Positions 33,074 through 41,542 of a DNA stretch of 64,000 nt are shown one piece after another; position 1 is the stretch's first letter, and every line of letters begins with the position of its first letter. The translations under genes were made by a program, and so were the position numbers. The stretch is from Chryseobacterium geocarposphaerae (GTDB taxonomy: Bacteria > Bacteroidota > Bacteroidia > Flavobacteriales > Weeksellaceae). A model generated the notes under the pieces. That model saw only the letters and a program-made list of their open reading frames with translations. It made no database searches and was not told the DNA's origin. The stretch is from positions 124,001 to 188,000 of the forward strand of contig NZ_PGFD01000003.1 in assembly GCF_002797535.1 (NCBI RefSeq), in the 5' to 3' direction.

Positions 33074-34000
33074 ATGTCAGTATCCCAAACCACAGCCTAC
33101 CTCTCATCAAAAACAAACAGTGAGTCAAAGCTTTTCTACACCTTGTTTTCTCCGGAAACAGCAAAAGCCACCCTGCTCATTGTTCACGGTATGCAGGAGC
33201 ACAGCGGGAGATATATAGAAGTTGCAGAATATTTTGCGGCTCATTGTATTGCTGTATTGACGTATGACCATTTAGGACATGGGAGATCGGTGAAGGAGAA
33301 AAAAGACATTGGATTCTTCCAGCTTGAAAAACCGGATGAAAGACTTGTGGCAGATGCAGAAATGATGGCAGATCATCTTGCAGAACAGTATCCGGAGGTT
33401 CCACACTTTATTTTAGGGCATTCTATGGGGTCTTTTATTACACGCCGTCTTCTTCAAAAGGCAGGCAATAAATTTTCAGGAGCCATTATTACAGGAACCG
33501 GAGGACCTTTACCGGGGATAAATATATTAAGAGCTTATTTATCATTAGCCAATATCGTTGCACCTCGTCATCGTACTTTTTTGAATTCTGTTTTTACGAG
33601 TGTCAATAACAAGCATTTTAAAAAGGATAAAAATTTTAGCGATACCAGCTGGCTCAGTATAAATCCTGAAAACCGAAAAATTTTTGAACAGGATGAACTT
33701 TGCGGAATCCCGTTTACCCATAATGCTTTTTACACTTTATTTACCATTTATAAAAAAGCAACTGCAAGAGACTGGGCTTCTTCTATTTCTAAGTCATTTC
33801 CTTTTTTATTCATAAGCGGACAAAATGATCCGATTGGTGATTTTGGGAAAGGAGTGATGCGTACCGTTAACAATTTAAAGATTGACGGCTTTCAGAATGT
33901 AGAGGTAAAACTTTATCCGGAAATGCGTCATGAGATTTTAAATGAGGAAATACGGGAAGAGGTTCTAAATGGAATTTTTCACTGGATTTTAAAACAGTAA
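33074..34000 (+). CDS. Alpha/beta hydrolase, monoacylglycerol-lipase-like
   Basis: The 308-residue protein has no signal peptide. Typical features are ATLLIVHGMQEHSGRY (oxyanion HG), YDHLGHGRS, the nucleophile elbow ILGHSMGSFITRR, Asp in FISGQNDPIGD and the late His in YPEMRHEILNE. This pattern belongs to the serine aminopeptidase S33 / monoacylglycerol lipase group, which cleaves lipid esters. It is likely cytoplasmic. It ends at a strong bidirectional terminator shared with the ABC-F gene. Confidence 0.88.
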   Translation: MSVSQTTAYLSSKTNSESKLFYTLFSPETAKATLLIVHGMQEHSGRYIEVAEYFAAHCIAVLTYDHLGHGRSVKEKKDIGFFQLEKPDERLVADAEMMADHLAEQYPEVPHFILGHSMGSFITRRLLQKAGNKFSGAIITGTGGPLPGINILRAYLSLANIVAPRHRTFLNSVFTSVNNKHFKKDKNFSDTSWLSINPENRKIFEQDELCGIPFTHNAFYTLFTIYKKATARDWASSISKSFPFLFISGQNDPIGDFGKGVMRTVNNLKIDGFQNVEVKLYPEMRHEILNEEIREEVLNGIFHWILKQ

Positions 34001-34060
34001 AAACAGACATTTCCGGGTGCAATTTCCGAAAAAAAACAATCCTTTTAAGATAAAAAAAAC

Positions 34061-34092
34061 AAAATCCCGGATATAATCATCCGGGATTTTTA
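34061..34092. terminator. Bidirectional terminator between hydrolase and ABC-F genes
   Basis: AAAATCCCGGAT (34061-34072) and ATCCGGGATTTT (34079-34090) form a perfect 12-bp stem with T runs on both strands, between two convergent genes. Confidence 0.88.
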
Positions 34093-34142
34093 TGATAATT
34101 CCAGTTTCTAAAGCCTTTCGATATTGAATACAAGTACAATCA

Positions 34143-35732
34143 TTAACTTAATTTCAATTCTCTGTCCACTCCAATCTCCTCCAAAAACACCCCATCATGC
34201 GAAATCACCACCAAAGTTCCATGATAATCCTTAATAGAATTTGTCAGAATTTCTACATTTTGGAGGTCTAAATTATTCGTCGGTTCATCAAGTATCATCA
34301 TATCGGGTGCTTTATTGCTGATGGAAAGCCCACACAGTAGCAATCGCAGGCGTTCTCCGCCACTCAGAACATCACATTTTTTGCCCCAGGTTTCCTTTCC
34401 GAATAAAAATCTTGACAATAAGGTTTTCACTTCAGATTCCTGCAACGCATTATCGTTGAACTGTTGGGCAAAATCATAAACTGTCGCTTGTTGATCAATC
34501 AAAGAATATTCCTGATCAATATAAATCGTCTGAAAATCCGATCTTGAAATCTTCCCAACAGAAGGCTGTAAATCTCCCAACAACAGCTTAATCAACGTCG
34601 TTTTTCCGGAGCCGTTCGAACCTTTAATCGAAATTCTTTCACCGCTTCGGATTTCAAGACTGAGGTTTTCTTTCCAAAGATTTTGTTGGTTATATTTAAA
34701 ATTAATTTCCGCCGCCGAAATCAAAATTTTCCCCGAATGCAGATTCGAATCATTAAAATTCACCTTCATCTGATCCGCATTTCTCACAGACGAACGCAAA
34801 TCCCGCAAATCCCCGGAAATATCATTGATTTTCTCGGCATGAACAGATTGTAATTTCGAAGAATTTTTCTCGGCATTATTCCGCAGCGTATTCATCATGA
34901 TTCTCGCCACGCCCGATTTTTCCTGCTTCCCTTTTCCTCGTGCATCAAGTTTTTGTTTTCGTTCCAGCGTTTCGCGTTCCTTCTCTTTTGCCTTTTTCAG
35001 CGCCCGTTCTTTGGAATGAATATCGTTTTGCAAGGCTTCATTCTCGATTTCTTTCTGTTCAGCATAAAAATCATAATTTCCGCCATACGTCGAAATTCCC
35101 TGATTGCTTAATTCGAAAATCGTATCAACCAAATTCAGTAAAGCACGGTCATGACTGACAATCACAACGGTTGAATTCGTTTTTTCAATAAAATCATACA
35201 ACAGATTTCGTCCTACCAGATCAAGATGATTCGTCGGTTCGTCCAGTAAAATAATGTCTGGCTGATTGATTTGAATTCCCGCCAGAAAAACCTTCGTTTT
35301 TTGTCCGCCACTGAGGTTTTCCAATTTTTGATTTAAATCTAAATTTTCGAGTTTCCAATGTTGTAAAGCTTGCTGACAACGTTCTTCGATGTCCCAGTCG
35401 TCATTTAGTGTCTCAAAATAAATTTCATTCACTTCCCCATTCGTAATTTTTTGAAGAGCTTCTAGTTTTTTATTGATTTTCAAACATTCTGCGACCGTCA
35501 AATCGTTAAAATTCCCGAACATCTGCGGAACATAGAACAAATCACCCTGGATATTGATGTCGCCTTCCAAAGGTTCAATTTCTTTCGCCATGATTTTCAG
35601 CAAGGTAGATTTTCCCATGCCGTTGCTTCCGACCAAAGCCGATTTTGAATGTGATGGTATCGTTAAATTGATAGAATTAAATAGCAGATTTCCCGTGGGA
35701 AACCCAAAGGATATATGGTGTAAAAAAAACAT
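34143..35732 (-). CDS. ABC-F family ATPase
   Basis: The 529-residue soluble protein has two ABC domains: Walker A GSNGMGKSTL (near 36) with signature LSGGQKTKV, and Walker A GSNGSGKTTL (near 375) with signature LSGGERLRL, joined by a charged helical linker rich in Lys and Glu (about 225-310). There are no membrane segments, so it is not a transporter. ABC-F proteins act on ribosomes, some giving antibiotic resistance by target protection; whether this is one is not clear from sequence. It stands alone, in DNA whose codon use looks richer in G and C than its neighbours by eye, which may hint at transfer. Confidence 0.9.
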   Translation of the reverse strand: MFFLHHISFGFPTGNLLFNSINLTIPSHSKSALVGSNGMGKSTLLKIMAKEIEPLEGDINIQGDLFYVPQMFGNFNDLTVAECLKINKKLEALQKITNGEVNEIYFETLNDDWDIEERCQQALQHWKLENLDLNQKLENLSGGQKTKVFLAGIQINQPDIILLDEPTNHLDLVGRNLLYDFIEKTNSTVVIVSHDRALLNLVDTIFELSNQGISTYGGNYDFYAEQKEIENEALQNDIHSKERALKKAKEKERETLERKQKLDARGKGKQEKSGVARIMMNTLRNNAEKNSSKLQSVHAEKINDISGDLRDLRSSVRNADQMKVNFNDSNLHSGKILISAAEINFKYNQQNLWKENLSLEIRSGERISIKGSNGSGKTTLIKLLLGDLQPSVGKISRSDFQTIYIDQEYSLIDQQATVYDFAQQFNDNALQESEVKTLLSRFLFGKETWGKKCDVLSGGERLRLLLCGLSISNKAPDMMILDEPTNNLDLQNVEILTNSIKDYHGTLVVISHDGVFLEEIGVDRELKLS

Positions 35733-36408
35733 AATTTCTTTCTGTAATTAAAGTTAAAACTACAATAACTTCGGTCGTTATTGTCTATAAAATCTGAAAG
35801 AAACTGTATCCTACATCCTGGTATTTTGGGTTTTGTGAATTGCAAAGATAGTGATTTTTAAGTATTTCAAAACATTCATAAAATTTCCAGCCCATTCTCT
35901 AACCTAATTTATTTTTTAAGAAGCTTTTTCCCGCTTTCCACTATATCTTTTGCTTCGCAAAAGGATGCCGTTGCAATCGGGGCTAGGATATTTGTCATTT
36001 TTTCAAAATTTGAGATAAATATAGAGTTTGTCATTCCGTAGGAATCTCAACTTAGTATTAGAAATATATTATGGAAAATTGGGGCTTAGATTCCTACGGA
36101 ATGACAAATAAATGGAAGACTGTAATGTGAAAACATTGAAAATAAACCACCCCGTCAAAAATTTTCTTGAAATTTTCGCCACCCCTCCAAAGGAGGGAAA
36201 TTTTTACTCTAAGTAGGTCATTGAGAACAAAATAACAAAGCAATCTTATAAAATAATTTTAAGTCTCATTTTAAAGTAGATTCTTCACTCCACTACGTTT
36301 CGTTCTGAATGACAAAACGCAAAATACAAAACCCATTAACACAAAAAACTCTAAAACCCTCAAACACAATCCTTCTTAAAGTCATAAAAAACTTTCGTCA
36401 AAAATCCT
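35733..36408. other. Long intergenic region carrying several dispersed-type repeats
   Basis: No gene is supported here. It contains a perfect 21-bp inverted repeat (36027-36108), a CCCTCC-AAA-GGAGGG hairpin (36183-36197) preceded by a CCCCGTCAAAAATTTTC stretch, and a segment at about 36280-36317 (TTCACTCCACTACGTTTCGT) ending in GAATGACAAA, which also ends the inverted repeat. These look like members of dispersed intergenic repeat families; their copy number must be checked on the genome. Confidence 0.5.
36027..36108. repeat. Perfect 21-bp inverted repeat, 40-nt loop
   Basis: Arms lie at 36027-36047 (beginning TTTGTCATTCCG) and 36088-36108 (ending CGGAATGACAAA) and match without error. No transposase is nearby, the loop is AT-rich, and no T run follows, so it is neither an obvious IS nor a simple terminator. 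Confidence 0.75.
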
Positions 36409-36416
36409 TAACTTTG
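36409..36416 (+). promoter_or_regulatory. -7 box (TAACTTTG) of hpt
   Basis: TAACTTTG fits the consensus and lies 18 nt before the ATG at 36435; it shows that upstream in-frame ATGs are outside the transcript. Confidence 0.55.
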
Positions 36417-36434
36417 CAGCCTACTAAAAATTTT

Positions 36435-36989
36435 ATGGAGAGTATTAAAGTTCACGACAAAACTTTCGTTCCTTATTTGGAGGATGCCGAGATTCAGAAG
36501 ATTGTAAAAGCTACGGCTTTAAAAATTTATGAAGATTATAAGGATGAAGTTCCTGTTTTCATTGGGGTTTTGAACGGAGTCATTATGTTCTTTTCAGACC
36601 TTTTGAAGCATTATCCTGGAGAATGTGAGATTGCTTTTATCCAGATGAGTTCTTATGTAGGAACTGAATCTACAGGAATCGTTTACCAGAAAATGGAATT
36701 AACAAAGGACGTAAAAGACCGTCACATCATCTTAGTAGAAGATATCGTGGATACCGGAAATACGGTTGAAAGTCTTTTCAAATATTTTAATGAAACACAA
36801 CGTCCGAAATCTGTAAAAATTGCTTCATTCCTCTTGAAACCCGAAGTATATAAGAAAGATTTCAAGCTGGATTATATCGGAAAAGAAATTCCAAACAAAT
36901 TTGTTTTAGGCTACGGATTGGATTATGATGAATTAGGAAGAAATTTACCTAACCTGTACCAATTAGAAGACGGACAAATCAACCATTAA
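36435..36989 (+). CDS. hpt: Hypoxanthine phosphoribosyltransferase
   Basis: The product is 184 residues with the start at 36435 (MESIKVHDKTF); a longer frame from 36309 runs through dispersed repeats and the promoter and is not likely used. The PRPP loop is ILVEDIVDTGNTVESL, with FIGVLNGVIMFFSDLL and SSYVGTES as other conserved parts. It salvages hypoxanthine (and possibly guanine) to IMP/GMP. A 27-bp imperfect inverted repeat separates it from adk, so the two purine genes are close but may not share a transcript. Confidence 0.92.
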   Translation: MESIKVHDKTFVPYLEDAEIQKIVKATALKIYEDYKDEVPVFIGVLNGVIMFFSDLLKHYPGECEIAFIQMSSYVGTESTGIVYQKMELTKDVKDRHIILVEDIVDTGNTVESLFKYFNETQRPKSVKIASFLLKPEVYKKDFKLDYIGKEIPNKFVLGYGLDYDELGRNLPNLYQLEDGQINH

Positions 36990-36998
36990 AACGCTGTT

Positions 36999-37091
36999 GG
37001 CTATTAGCTACTGGCTTTTAGCTTTAAATATTAAATCGAAATAAAAAGTAAATATTAACTAAACAAAGCTAAAAGCAAGAAGCCATTAGCC
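36999..37091. repeat. Imperfect 27-bp inverted repeat between hpt and adk
   Basis: Arms lie at 36999-37025 (GGCTATTAGCTACTGGCTTT then TAGCTTT) and 37065-37091 (AAAGCTAAAAGC...ATTAGCC). Most positions pair, with a few mismatches. Internally it is built from repeated GGCT/TTAGC words. It looks like a dispersed intergenic element of flavobacteria. Confidence 0.65.
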
Positions 37092-37116
37092 AATTGCCGG
37101 AAGCATAATCAAAATT

Positions 37117-37695
37117 ATGATAAACATTGTTCTGTTCGGCCCTCCAGGAAGTGGAAAAGGAACTCAAGCACAAAACTTAATCGAGAAATTCAATTTGAAG
37201 CAAATCTCAACAGGTGATCTTTTCAGATTCAACATGAAAAATGATACGGAGCTTGGGAAACTGGCAAAGTCTTATATCGATAAAGGAGAATTGGTTCCGG
37301 ATCAGGTAACAACAGATATGCTGATTGACGAGATCAGAAAGCCTACCGATACAGCAGGATTTATTTTCGACGGATATCCAAGAACGGCTGTTCAGACAGA
37401 GGCTTTGGAAAAAATCGTAAAAGAGGAATTAAATGATGAGATCGACATCTGTCTTTCTTTGGTAGTGGAAGATTCAATTTTGGTTGAAAGACTATTGAAA
37501 AGAGGAGAAATCAGCGGAAGATCTGATGATAGCAATGTTGATATCATTAAAAACAGAATAAAAGAATACTACGCAAAAACAGCAGAAGTAGCCGAGTTGT
37601 ACAAACAACAGGGCAAATATGTAGAGATCAACGGTGTTGGAGACATCAACGAAATCTCTGAAAAGCTTTTTGCTGAAGTAGAGAAAGTAAAATAA
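37117..37695 (+). CDS. adk: Adenylate kinase
   Basis: The 192-residue enzyme begins MINIVLFGPPGSGKGTQAQN (P-loop), then STGDLFR, FDGYPRTAVQTEALEK and RLLKRGEISGRSDD. The lid is short and lacks zinc cysteines. It interconverts AMP, ADP and ATP. It lies between hpt and obg, separated from each by repeat-containing gaps of 127 and 65 nt. Confidence 0.96.
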   Translation: MINIVLFGPPGSGKGTQAQNLIEKFNLKQISTGDLFRFNMKNDTELGKLAKSYIDKGELVPDQVTTDMLIDEIRKPTDTAGFIFDGYPRTAVQTEALEKIVKEELNDEIDICLSLVVEDSILVERLLKRGEISGRSDDSNVDIIKNRIKEYYAKTAEVAELYKQQGKYVEINGVGDINEISEKLFAEVEKVK

Positions 37696-37709
37696 TCGGG
37701 ATTCGGGGG

Positions 37710-37734
37710 ACGGGATTCGAGTTTCCAATCCCGT
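37710..37734. repeat. Short inverted repeat between adk and obg
   Basis: ACGGGATT (37710-37717) pairs with AATCCCGT (37727-37734) in a GC-rich patch that also has CGGGATTCG just upstream and AACTCGC twice downstream. It resembles other dispersed intergenic repeats and could also slow transcription. Confidence 0.4.
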
Positions 37735-37760
37735 AACTCGCAACTCGCAACAAATAATAT

Positions 37761-38744
37761 ATGTCTAATTTTGTAGATTACGTAAAGATTCATTGTAAAA
37801 GCGGTCATGGAGGTGCAGGTTCTGCGCATCTTCGCCGTGAAAAGTATATTCCTAAAGGTGGTCCTGATGGAGGTGACGGAGGTCGCGGAGGACACGTTAT
37901 TATGAAAGGAAATGCTAATGAATGGACTTTACTTCCCCTTCGTTATACCCGTCATGTAAAAGCTGAACGTGGTGAAAACGGGGGAAAAAACCAGTTAACA
38001 GGAGCTTACGGAGCGGATGTTTATATTGAAGTTCCTATCGGGACTATCGCTAAAAATGAAGATGGCGAAATCATCGGCGAAATTTTAGAGGACGGACAGG
38101 AAATCATCCTGATGGAAGGAGGAATGGGAGGTAAAGGAAACGAGCATTTCAAATCTTCTACGAATCAGACTCCAAGATTTGCACAGCCGGGAATGGAAGG
38201 TCAGGAAGGTTATGTAATTTTCGAGCTTAAGATTTTGGCGGATGTAGGTCTTGTCGGCTTTCCAAATGCCGGAAAATCTACACTTTTATCGGCTGTTTCT
38301 GCTGCAAAACCGAAAATTGCAGATTATGCCTTCACTACTTTAACTCCCAATTTAGGAATCGTGGATTACAGAAATTATAAATCTTTTGTAATGGCCGATA
38401 TTCCGGGAATTATTGAAGGAGCCGCAGAAGGTAAAGGTTTAGGACACAGATTCTTAAGACATATTGAAAGAAATTCGATCTTATTATTTTTAATTCCGGC
38501 AGATTCGGAAGATCACTTCCAGGAGTTTAAAATTCTGGAAAATGAATTAAAGGAATACAATCCTGAATTATTGGATAAAGATTTCATCATCTCTATTTCA
38601 AAGTCTGATCTTTTGGATGAAGAACTGAAAAAAGAAATTGCCGCTGAATTCCCTGAAAACAAACAGCCTTTGTTTTTCTCAGGAGTTACGGGAGAAGGTC
38701 TTACGGAATTGAAAGATGCAATCTGGAAGCAATTACATGGATAA
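37761..38744 (+). CDS. obg: GTPase Obg
   Basis: The 327-residue protein has the glycine-rich Obg fold at the N terminus ([31 protein letters not shown]) and a G domain from about residue 160 (G1 [11 protein letters not shown]3 [10 protein letters not shown]4 SKSDLLD). It ends with the G domain and lacks the C-terminal OCT domain of some Obg proteins. It is an essential GTPase linked to ribosome assembly. The gene ends with a clear terminator. Confidence 0.95.
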   Translation: MSNFVDYVKIHCKSGHGGAGSAHLRREKYIPKGGPDGGDGGRGGHVIMKGNANEWTLLPLRYTRHVKAERGENGGKNQLTGAYGADVYIEVPIGTIAKNEDGEIIGEILEDGQEIILMEGGMGGKGNEHFKSSTNQTPRFAQPGMEGQEGYVIFELKILADVGLVGFPNAGKSTLLSAVSAAKPKIADYAFTTLTPNLGIVDYRNYKSFVMADIPGIIEGAAEGKGLGHRFLRHIERNSILLFLIPADSEDHFQEFKILENELKEYNPELLDKDFIISISKSDLLDEELKKEIAAEFPENKQPLFFSGVTGEGLTELKDAIWKQLHG

Positions 38745-38768
38745 AATAACTATCTATCAAAATATTAT

Positions 38769-38793
38769 AAAGTACACTTTCGTGTACTTTTTT
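38769..38793 (+). terminator. Terminator of obg
   Basis: AAAGTACAC (38769-38777) and GTGTACTTT (38782-38790) form a perfect 9-bp stem with a TTTC loop and T run. Confidence 0.85.
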
Positions 38794-38814
38794 ATTATAA
38801 AAGAAATTAAAACT

Positions 38815-39471
38815 ATGAAAAAGAATTTAGCGATTGCTCTGCTATTGTCAGTTTCAGCATTTATGAATGCACAAAACAGCCAGGAAAACACAAATTCAAA
38901 ACCCATTTCAGCTTCTAAAATAAGCTTTGGGGTAAAAGGAGGATATTCTTTATCATCGATGAAATTTTTCGATGATCCATTAGATTCAAAATCATATTTC
39001 TATGCAGGAGTGGTTGCTGAACAACCGATAACTTCTAAATTCAGTGTACAGGCAGAAGCGCTTTACACGCAAATTGGAGGAAAACAGCATTTCCCGGTTG
39101 TAAATTTTACAGGTTCCGGAATTGTAGAGGACGGAAGTATAGAGTTTGACTATCAGCTCACTCAAATTCAGATCCCTGTTTCTGCTAAGTATTACTTTAT
39201 TCCGAATTTATCAGCTTCTGTTGGAATGAACTTTGGCATCAATATGTCTGAAAAAATAAAGACTGATCAGATTGTAAACGGGTCAACCTCCCACAATTAC
39301 GAAAATGTGAAAACATTGAATTTATTTCCATTTCTAGGTGCTGAATATAAGATTACAGAAAGCATATTTGTGGATGCACGATACAATTTCAATTTCATTC
39401 AGGTCAATAAAGGTGACTTCACTACTAAGATAGGATTTTTACAAGCCGGCGTCGGATACAGATTTAAATAA
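38815..39471 (+). CDS. Outer-membrane beta-barrel protein
   Basis: I start at the ATG at 38815 (MKKNLAIALLLSVSAFMNAQ, a clear signal peptide) because the longer frame from 38716 overlaps obg and crosses its terminator. The product of 218 residues has alternating strands (KISFGVKGGYSLSS, KFSVQAEALYTQIGGK, FVDARYNFNF) and ends FLQAGVGYRFK, the aromatic terminal strand of porin-like PorT/OMP_b-brl proteins. It is probably a small eight- to ten-strand barrel in the outer membrane. Function is not known. It is monocistronic with its own terminator. Confidence 0.85.
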   Translation: MKKNLAIALLLSVSAFMNAQNSQENTNSKPISASKISFGVKGGYSLSSMKFFDDPLDSKSYFYAGVVAEQPITSKFSVQAEALYTQIGGKQHFPVVNFTGSGIVEDGSIEFDYQLTQIQIPVSAKYYFIPNLSASVGMNFGINMSEKIKTDQIVNGSTSHNYENVKTLNLFPFLGAEYKITESIFVDARYNFNFIQVNKGDFTTKIGFLQAGVGYRFK

Positions 39472-39484
39472 TGTTCAAAAAATA

Positions 39485-39514
39485 AAAGGAGAGACACGAT
39501 GTTTCTCCTTTTTT
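39485..39514 (+). terminator. Terminator of the beta-barrel gene
   Basis: AAAGGAGAGAC (39485-39495) pairs with GTTTCTCCTTT (39101+400, i.e. 39501-39511), with one G-T pair, then a T run. Confidence 0.8.
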
Positions 39515-39622
39515 GTAGAAAGCTTTACATATTACTTCACTTTAATAATTTATTATAACAAAATAAATGTAGACAATTGCCTTTTGGAACAATTCTTGAA
39601 AGAACTCAGCAAAATTTAAACT

Positions 39623-40111
39623 ATGAAATATCTATTCGGCTTATTAATGGCAATATTTTTATTCTCTTGCTCTACTCAAAAGAGTCCTTCAAAATATTCA
39701 ACTATAGAATATGAAGCTGGGGCTTGTTTTGGATCCTGCCCTATTTTTAAAATCACAATTAATCCGGACAGAAGTGCCGTTCTGGAAGCAGAGCATTTTA
39801 ATTTTTCCAAAGAATTTTCAAAAGCGGAATTTTCAAAACCAAGGGAAGGAACTTTCAAAGGAACCATTAAAGAAGAGGATTATAATAAACTTCTTGCTTT
39901 ATTGGATGGTCTTGATATAAAAAAACTAAATGATAAGTACGGGGAAAGAAACATTACGGATCTTCCGACTTCTTATTTAAGAATCAATTTTACAGATAAT
40001 ACTTCAAAAACAGTAGAGGATTATGGTAAAAAAGGAACTGAAAAACTAGCTGAAGTTTACAGGTTTTTTGAGGATCTGAGAACTAATCAGCAGTGGACAA
40101 AAGTGAAATAA
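39623..40111 (+). CDS. DUF6438 lipoprotein
   Basis: The 162-residue product has a lipobox AIFLFSC at about residue 16, then a short linker and a DUF6438 domain that opens EAGACFGSCPIFKITINPDR (the CFGxCP motif) and continues with LLALLDGLDIKKLNDKYG. Its function is unknown; the family is common in Bacteroidota as small envelope lipoproteins. It stands alone between the barrel gene and a DEAD-box helicase. The only terminator-like hairpin downstream is the one at 40149, which follows a strong promoter box. Confidence 0.8.
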   Translation: MKYLFGLLMAIFLFSCSTQKSPSKYSTIEYEAGACFGSCPIFKITINPDRSAVLEAEHFNFSKEFSKAEFSKPREGTFKGTIKEEDYNKLLALLDGLDIKKLNDKYGERNITDLPTSYLRINFTDNTSKTVEDYGKKGTEKLAEVYRFFEDLRTNQQWTKVK

Positions 40112-40132
40112 TGATCTTAAAAATATTTAAAC

Positions 40133-40140
40133 TACCTTTG
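40133..40140 (+). promoter_or_regulatory. -7 box (TACCTTTG) of the DEAD-box helicase
   Basis: TACCTTTG followed by CA is a strong match to the flavobacterial -7 consensus. The transcript would start near 40147, right at the hairpin that follows. Confidence 0.55.
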
Positions 40141-40148
40141 CAAAACAT

Positions 40149-40175
40149 AATTCCTTCATTTTGAAGGAATTTTTA
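40149..40175 (+). terminator. Hairpin with T run in the helicase leader
   Basis: AATTCCTTC (40149-40157) and GAAGGAATT (40163-40171) form a perfect 9-bp stem followed by TTTT. It either ends the DUF6438 transcript (38 nt after its stop) or acts as a 5' leader hairpin or attenuator of the helicase. Confidence 0.6.
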
Positions 40176-40196
40176 TTTAATTAAAAAACAATTCAT

Positions 40197-41504
40197 TTGA
40201 ATTTTACAGACTTAAATTTAATAGATCCTATTGCAAAAGCAATTCAGGAACAAGGATATACCACCCCCACTCCTATCCAGGAAAGATCGATTCCGGAAAT
40301 TATAAAAGGGAGGGATTTTCTAGGATGCGCACAAACAGGAACAGGAAAAACAGCTGCATTTGCCATTCCTATTCTTCAAAATCTTTCTAAAAATAAGCCA
40401 TCGAATCATATTAAAGCTTTAATTTTAACTCCTACGAGAGAATTAGCGATACAGATAGAGGAAAACATCAAAGCTTACGGAAAATACCTACCTTTGAAAC
40501 ATCTTGTTATTTTTGGAGGGGTAAAACAGGGAAATCAGGAAGCTGCCTTGAGAAAAGGTGTAGATATTCTGGTGGCAACTCCTGGAAGATTATTAGACTT
40601 TATTGCTCAAGGGATTATCAGCTTAAAGAATCTTGAAATTTTTGTCTTGGATGAGGCAGACAGAATGCTGGATATGGGTTTTGTACACGATGTAAAAAGA
40701 ATCATCAAACTTTTACCTCAGAAAAGACAGACTTTATTTTTCTCTGCGACCATGCCTGCTGAAATCCAGAAATTGGCAGATTCCATTTTGAACAATCCTG
40801 TAAAAGTAGAGGTTACACCCGTTTCATCAACAGCAGAAACGATCAAGCAATCCGTATATTTTGTTGAAAGAGAAGATAAATTAAATCTTTTGACCCATAT
40901 TTTAAAGAACGATATTTCCGATTCCGTATTGGTTTTCGCCAGAACAAAACACGGAGCCGATAAAATTGCAAGGAAACTCCAAAAGGATAATATCATGACA
41001 GAAGCCATTCACGGAAACAAATCCCAAAATGCCCGTCAGAATGCTTTAAACAATTTCAAATCAGGGAAAACAAGAGTATTGGTTGCCACCGATATTGCAG
41101 CGAGAGGAATTGATATTGATGAACTAAAATATGTAGTGAACTTCGAACTTTCCGACGTTTCCGAAACCTATGTCCACAGAATCGGAAGAACAGGAAGAGC
41201 GGGTGCAGAAGGTACTTCTATTTCATTTGTAGACGGCTTGGACTTATTAAATCTGAGGAACACCGAAAAATTGATCGGCATGAAAATACCGATCGTAAAG
41301 GATCATCCGTTCCATACAGATAATCTGGTTGTCCAGAAAAGGGATTCAAATAATAAGCCTGTTCCGGCAGGTGCAGAGAAGCCTAAATCACAGGATTCCG
41401 GTTCCGGTTCTTCCTCAAGAAAAAAACCGAAAAATCCGGCTTCACCGGCAGCTTCGTTAGGATTTAAGAAGCCTAAGAATAAGAATTTCACCAGAAAGAA
41501 ATAA
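40197..41504 (+). CDS. DEAD-box RNA helicase (RhlE-like)
   Basis: The 435-residue protein starts with TTG at 40197, since the family N terminus ([20 protein letters not shown]) begins there. The helicase motifs are present: Q motif [14 protein letters not shown], Ia [43 protein letters not shown]. The C-terminal tail (about 375-435) is basic and low-complexity (SSRKKPKNP), suited to RNA binding. It probably helps ribosome assembly or mRNA turnover, often in the cold. A hairpin sits in its leader. Confidence 0.93.
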   Translation: MNFTDLNLIDPIAKAIQEQGYTTPTPIQERSIPEIIKGRDFLGCAQTGTGKTAAFAIPILQNLSKNKPSNHIKALILTPTRELAIQIEENIKAYGKYLPLKHLVIFGGVKQGNQEAALRKGVDILVATPGRLLDFIAQGIISLKNLEIFVLDEADRMLDMGFVHDVKRIIKLLPQKRQTLFFSATMPAEIQKLADSILNNPVKVEVTPVSSTAETIKQSVYFVEREDKLNLLTHILKNDISDSVLVFARTKHGADKIARKLQKDNIMTEAIHGNKSQNARQNALNNFKSGKTRVLVATDIAARGIDIDELKYVVNFELSDVSETYVHRIGRTGRAGAEGTSISFVDGLDLLNLRNTEKLIGMKIPIVKDHPFHTDNLVVQKRDSNNKPVPAGAEKPKSQDSGSGSSSRKKPKNPASPAASLGFKKPKNKNFTRKK

Positions 41505-41510
41505 AAAAAT

Positions 41511-41535
41511 AAAGCCTTCCAAATTGGGAGGCTTT
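41511..41535. terminator. Terminator between helicase and tatD
   Basis: AAAGCCTTCC (41511-41520) pairs with GGGAGGCTTT (41526-41535) with G-T pairs; A/T runs on both sides allow use by both convergent genes. Confidence 0.8.
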
Positions 41536-41542
41536 TATTTTT

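Noticed and set aside
34143..35732. ABC-F protein as an antibiotic resistance determinant
   Set aside because: The linker gives no clear sign of a known resistance group, so only the family is called.
36309..36434. N-terminal extension of hpt
   Set aside because: It is translated from dispersed repeats and lies across the TAACTTTG promoter box; the family starts at 36435.
38716..38814. N-terminal extension of the beta-barrel protein
   Set aside because: It overlaps obg and its terminator, and the signal peptide begins at 38815.
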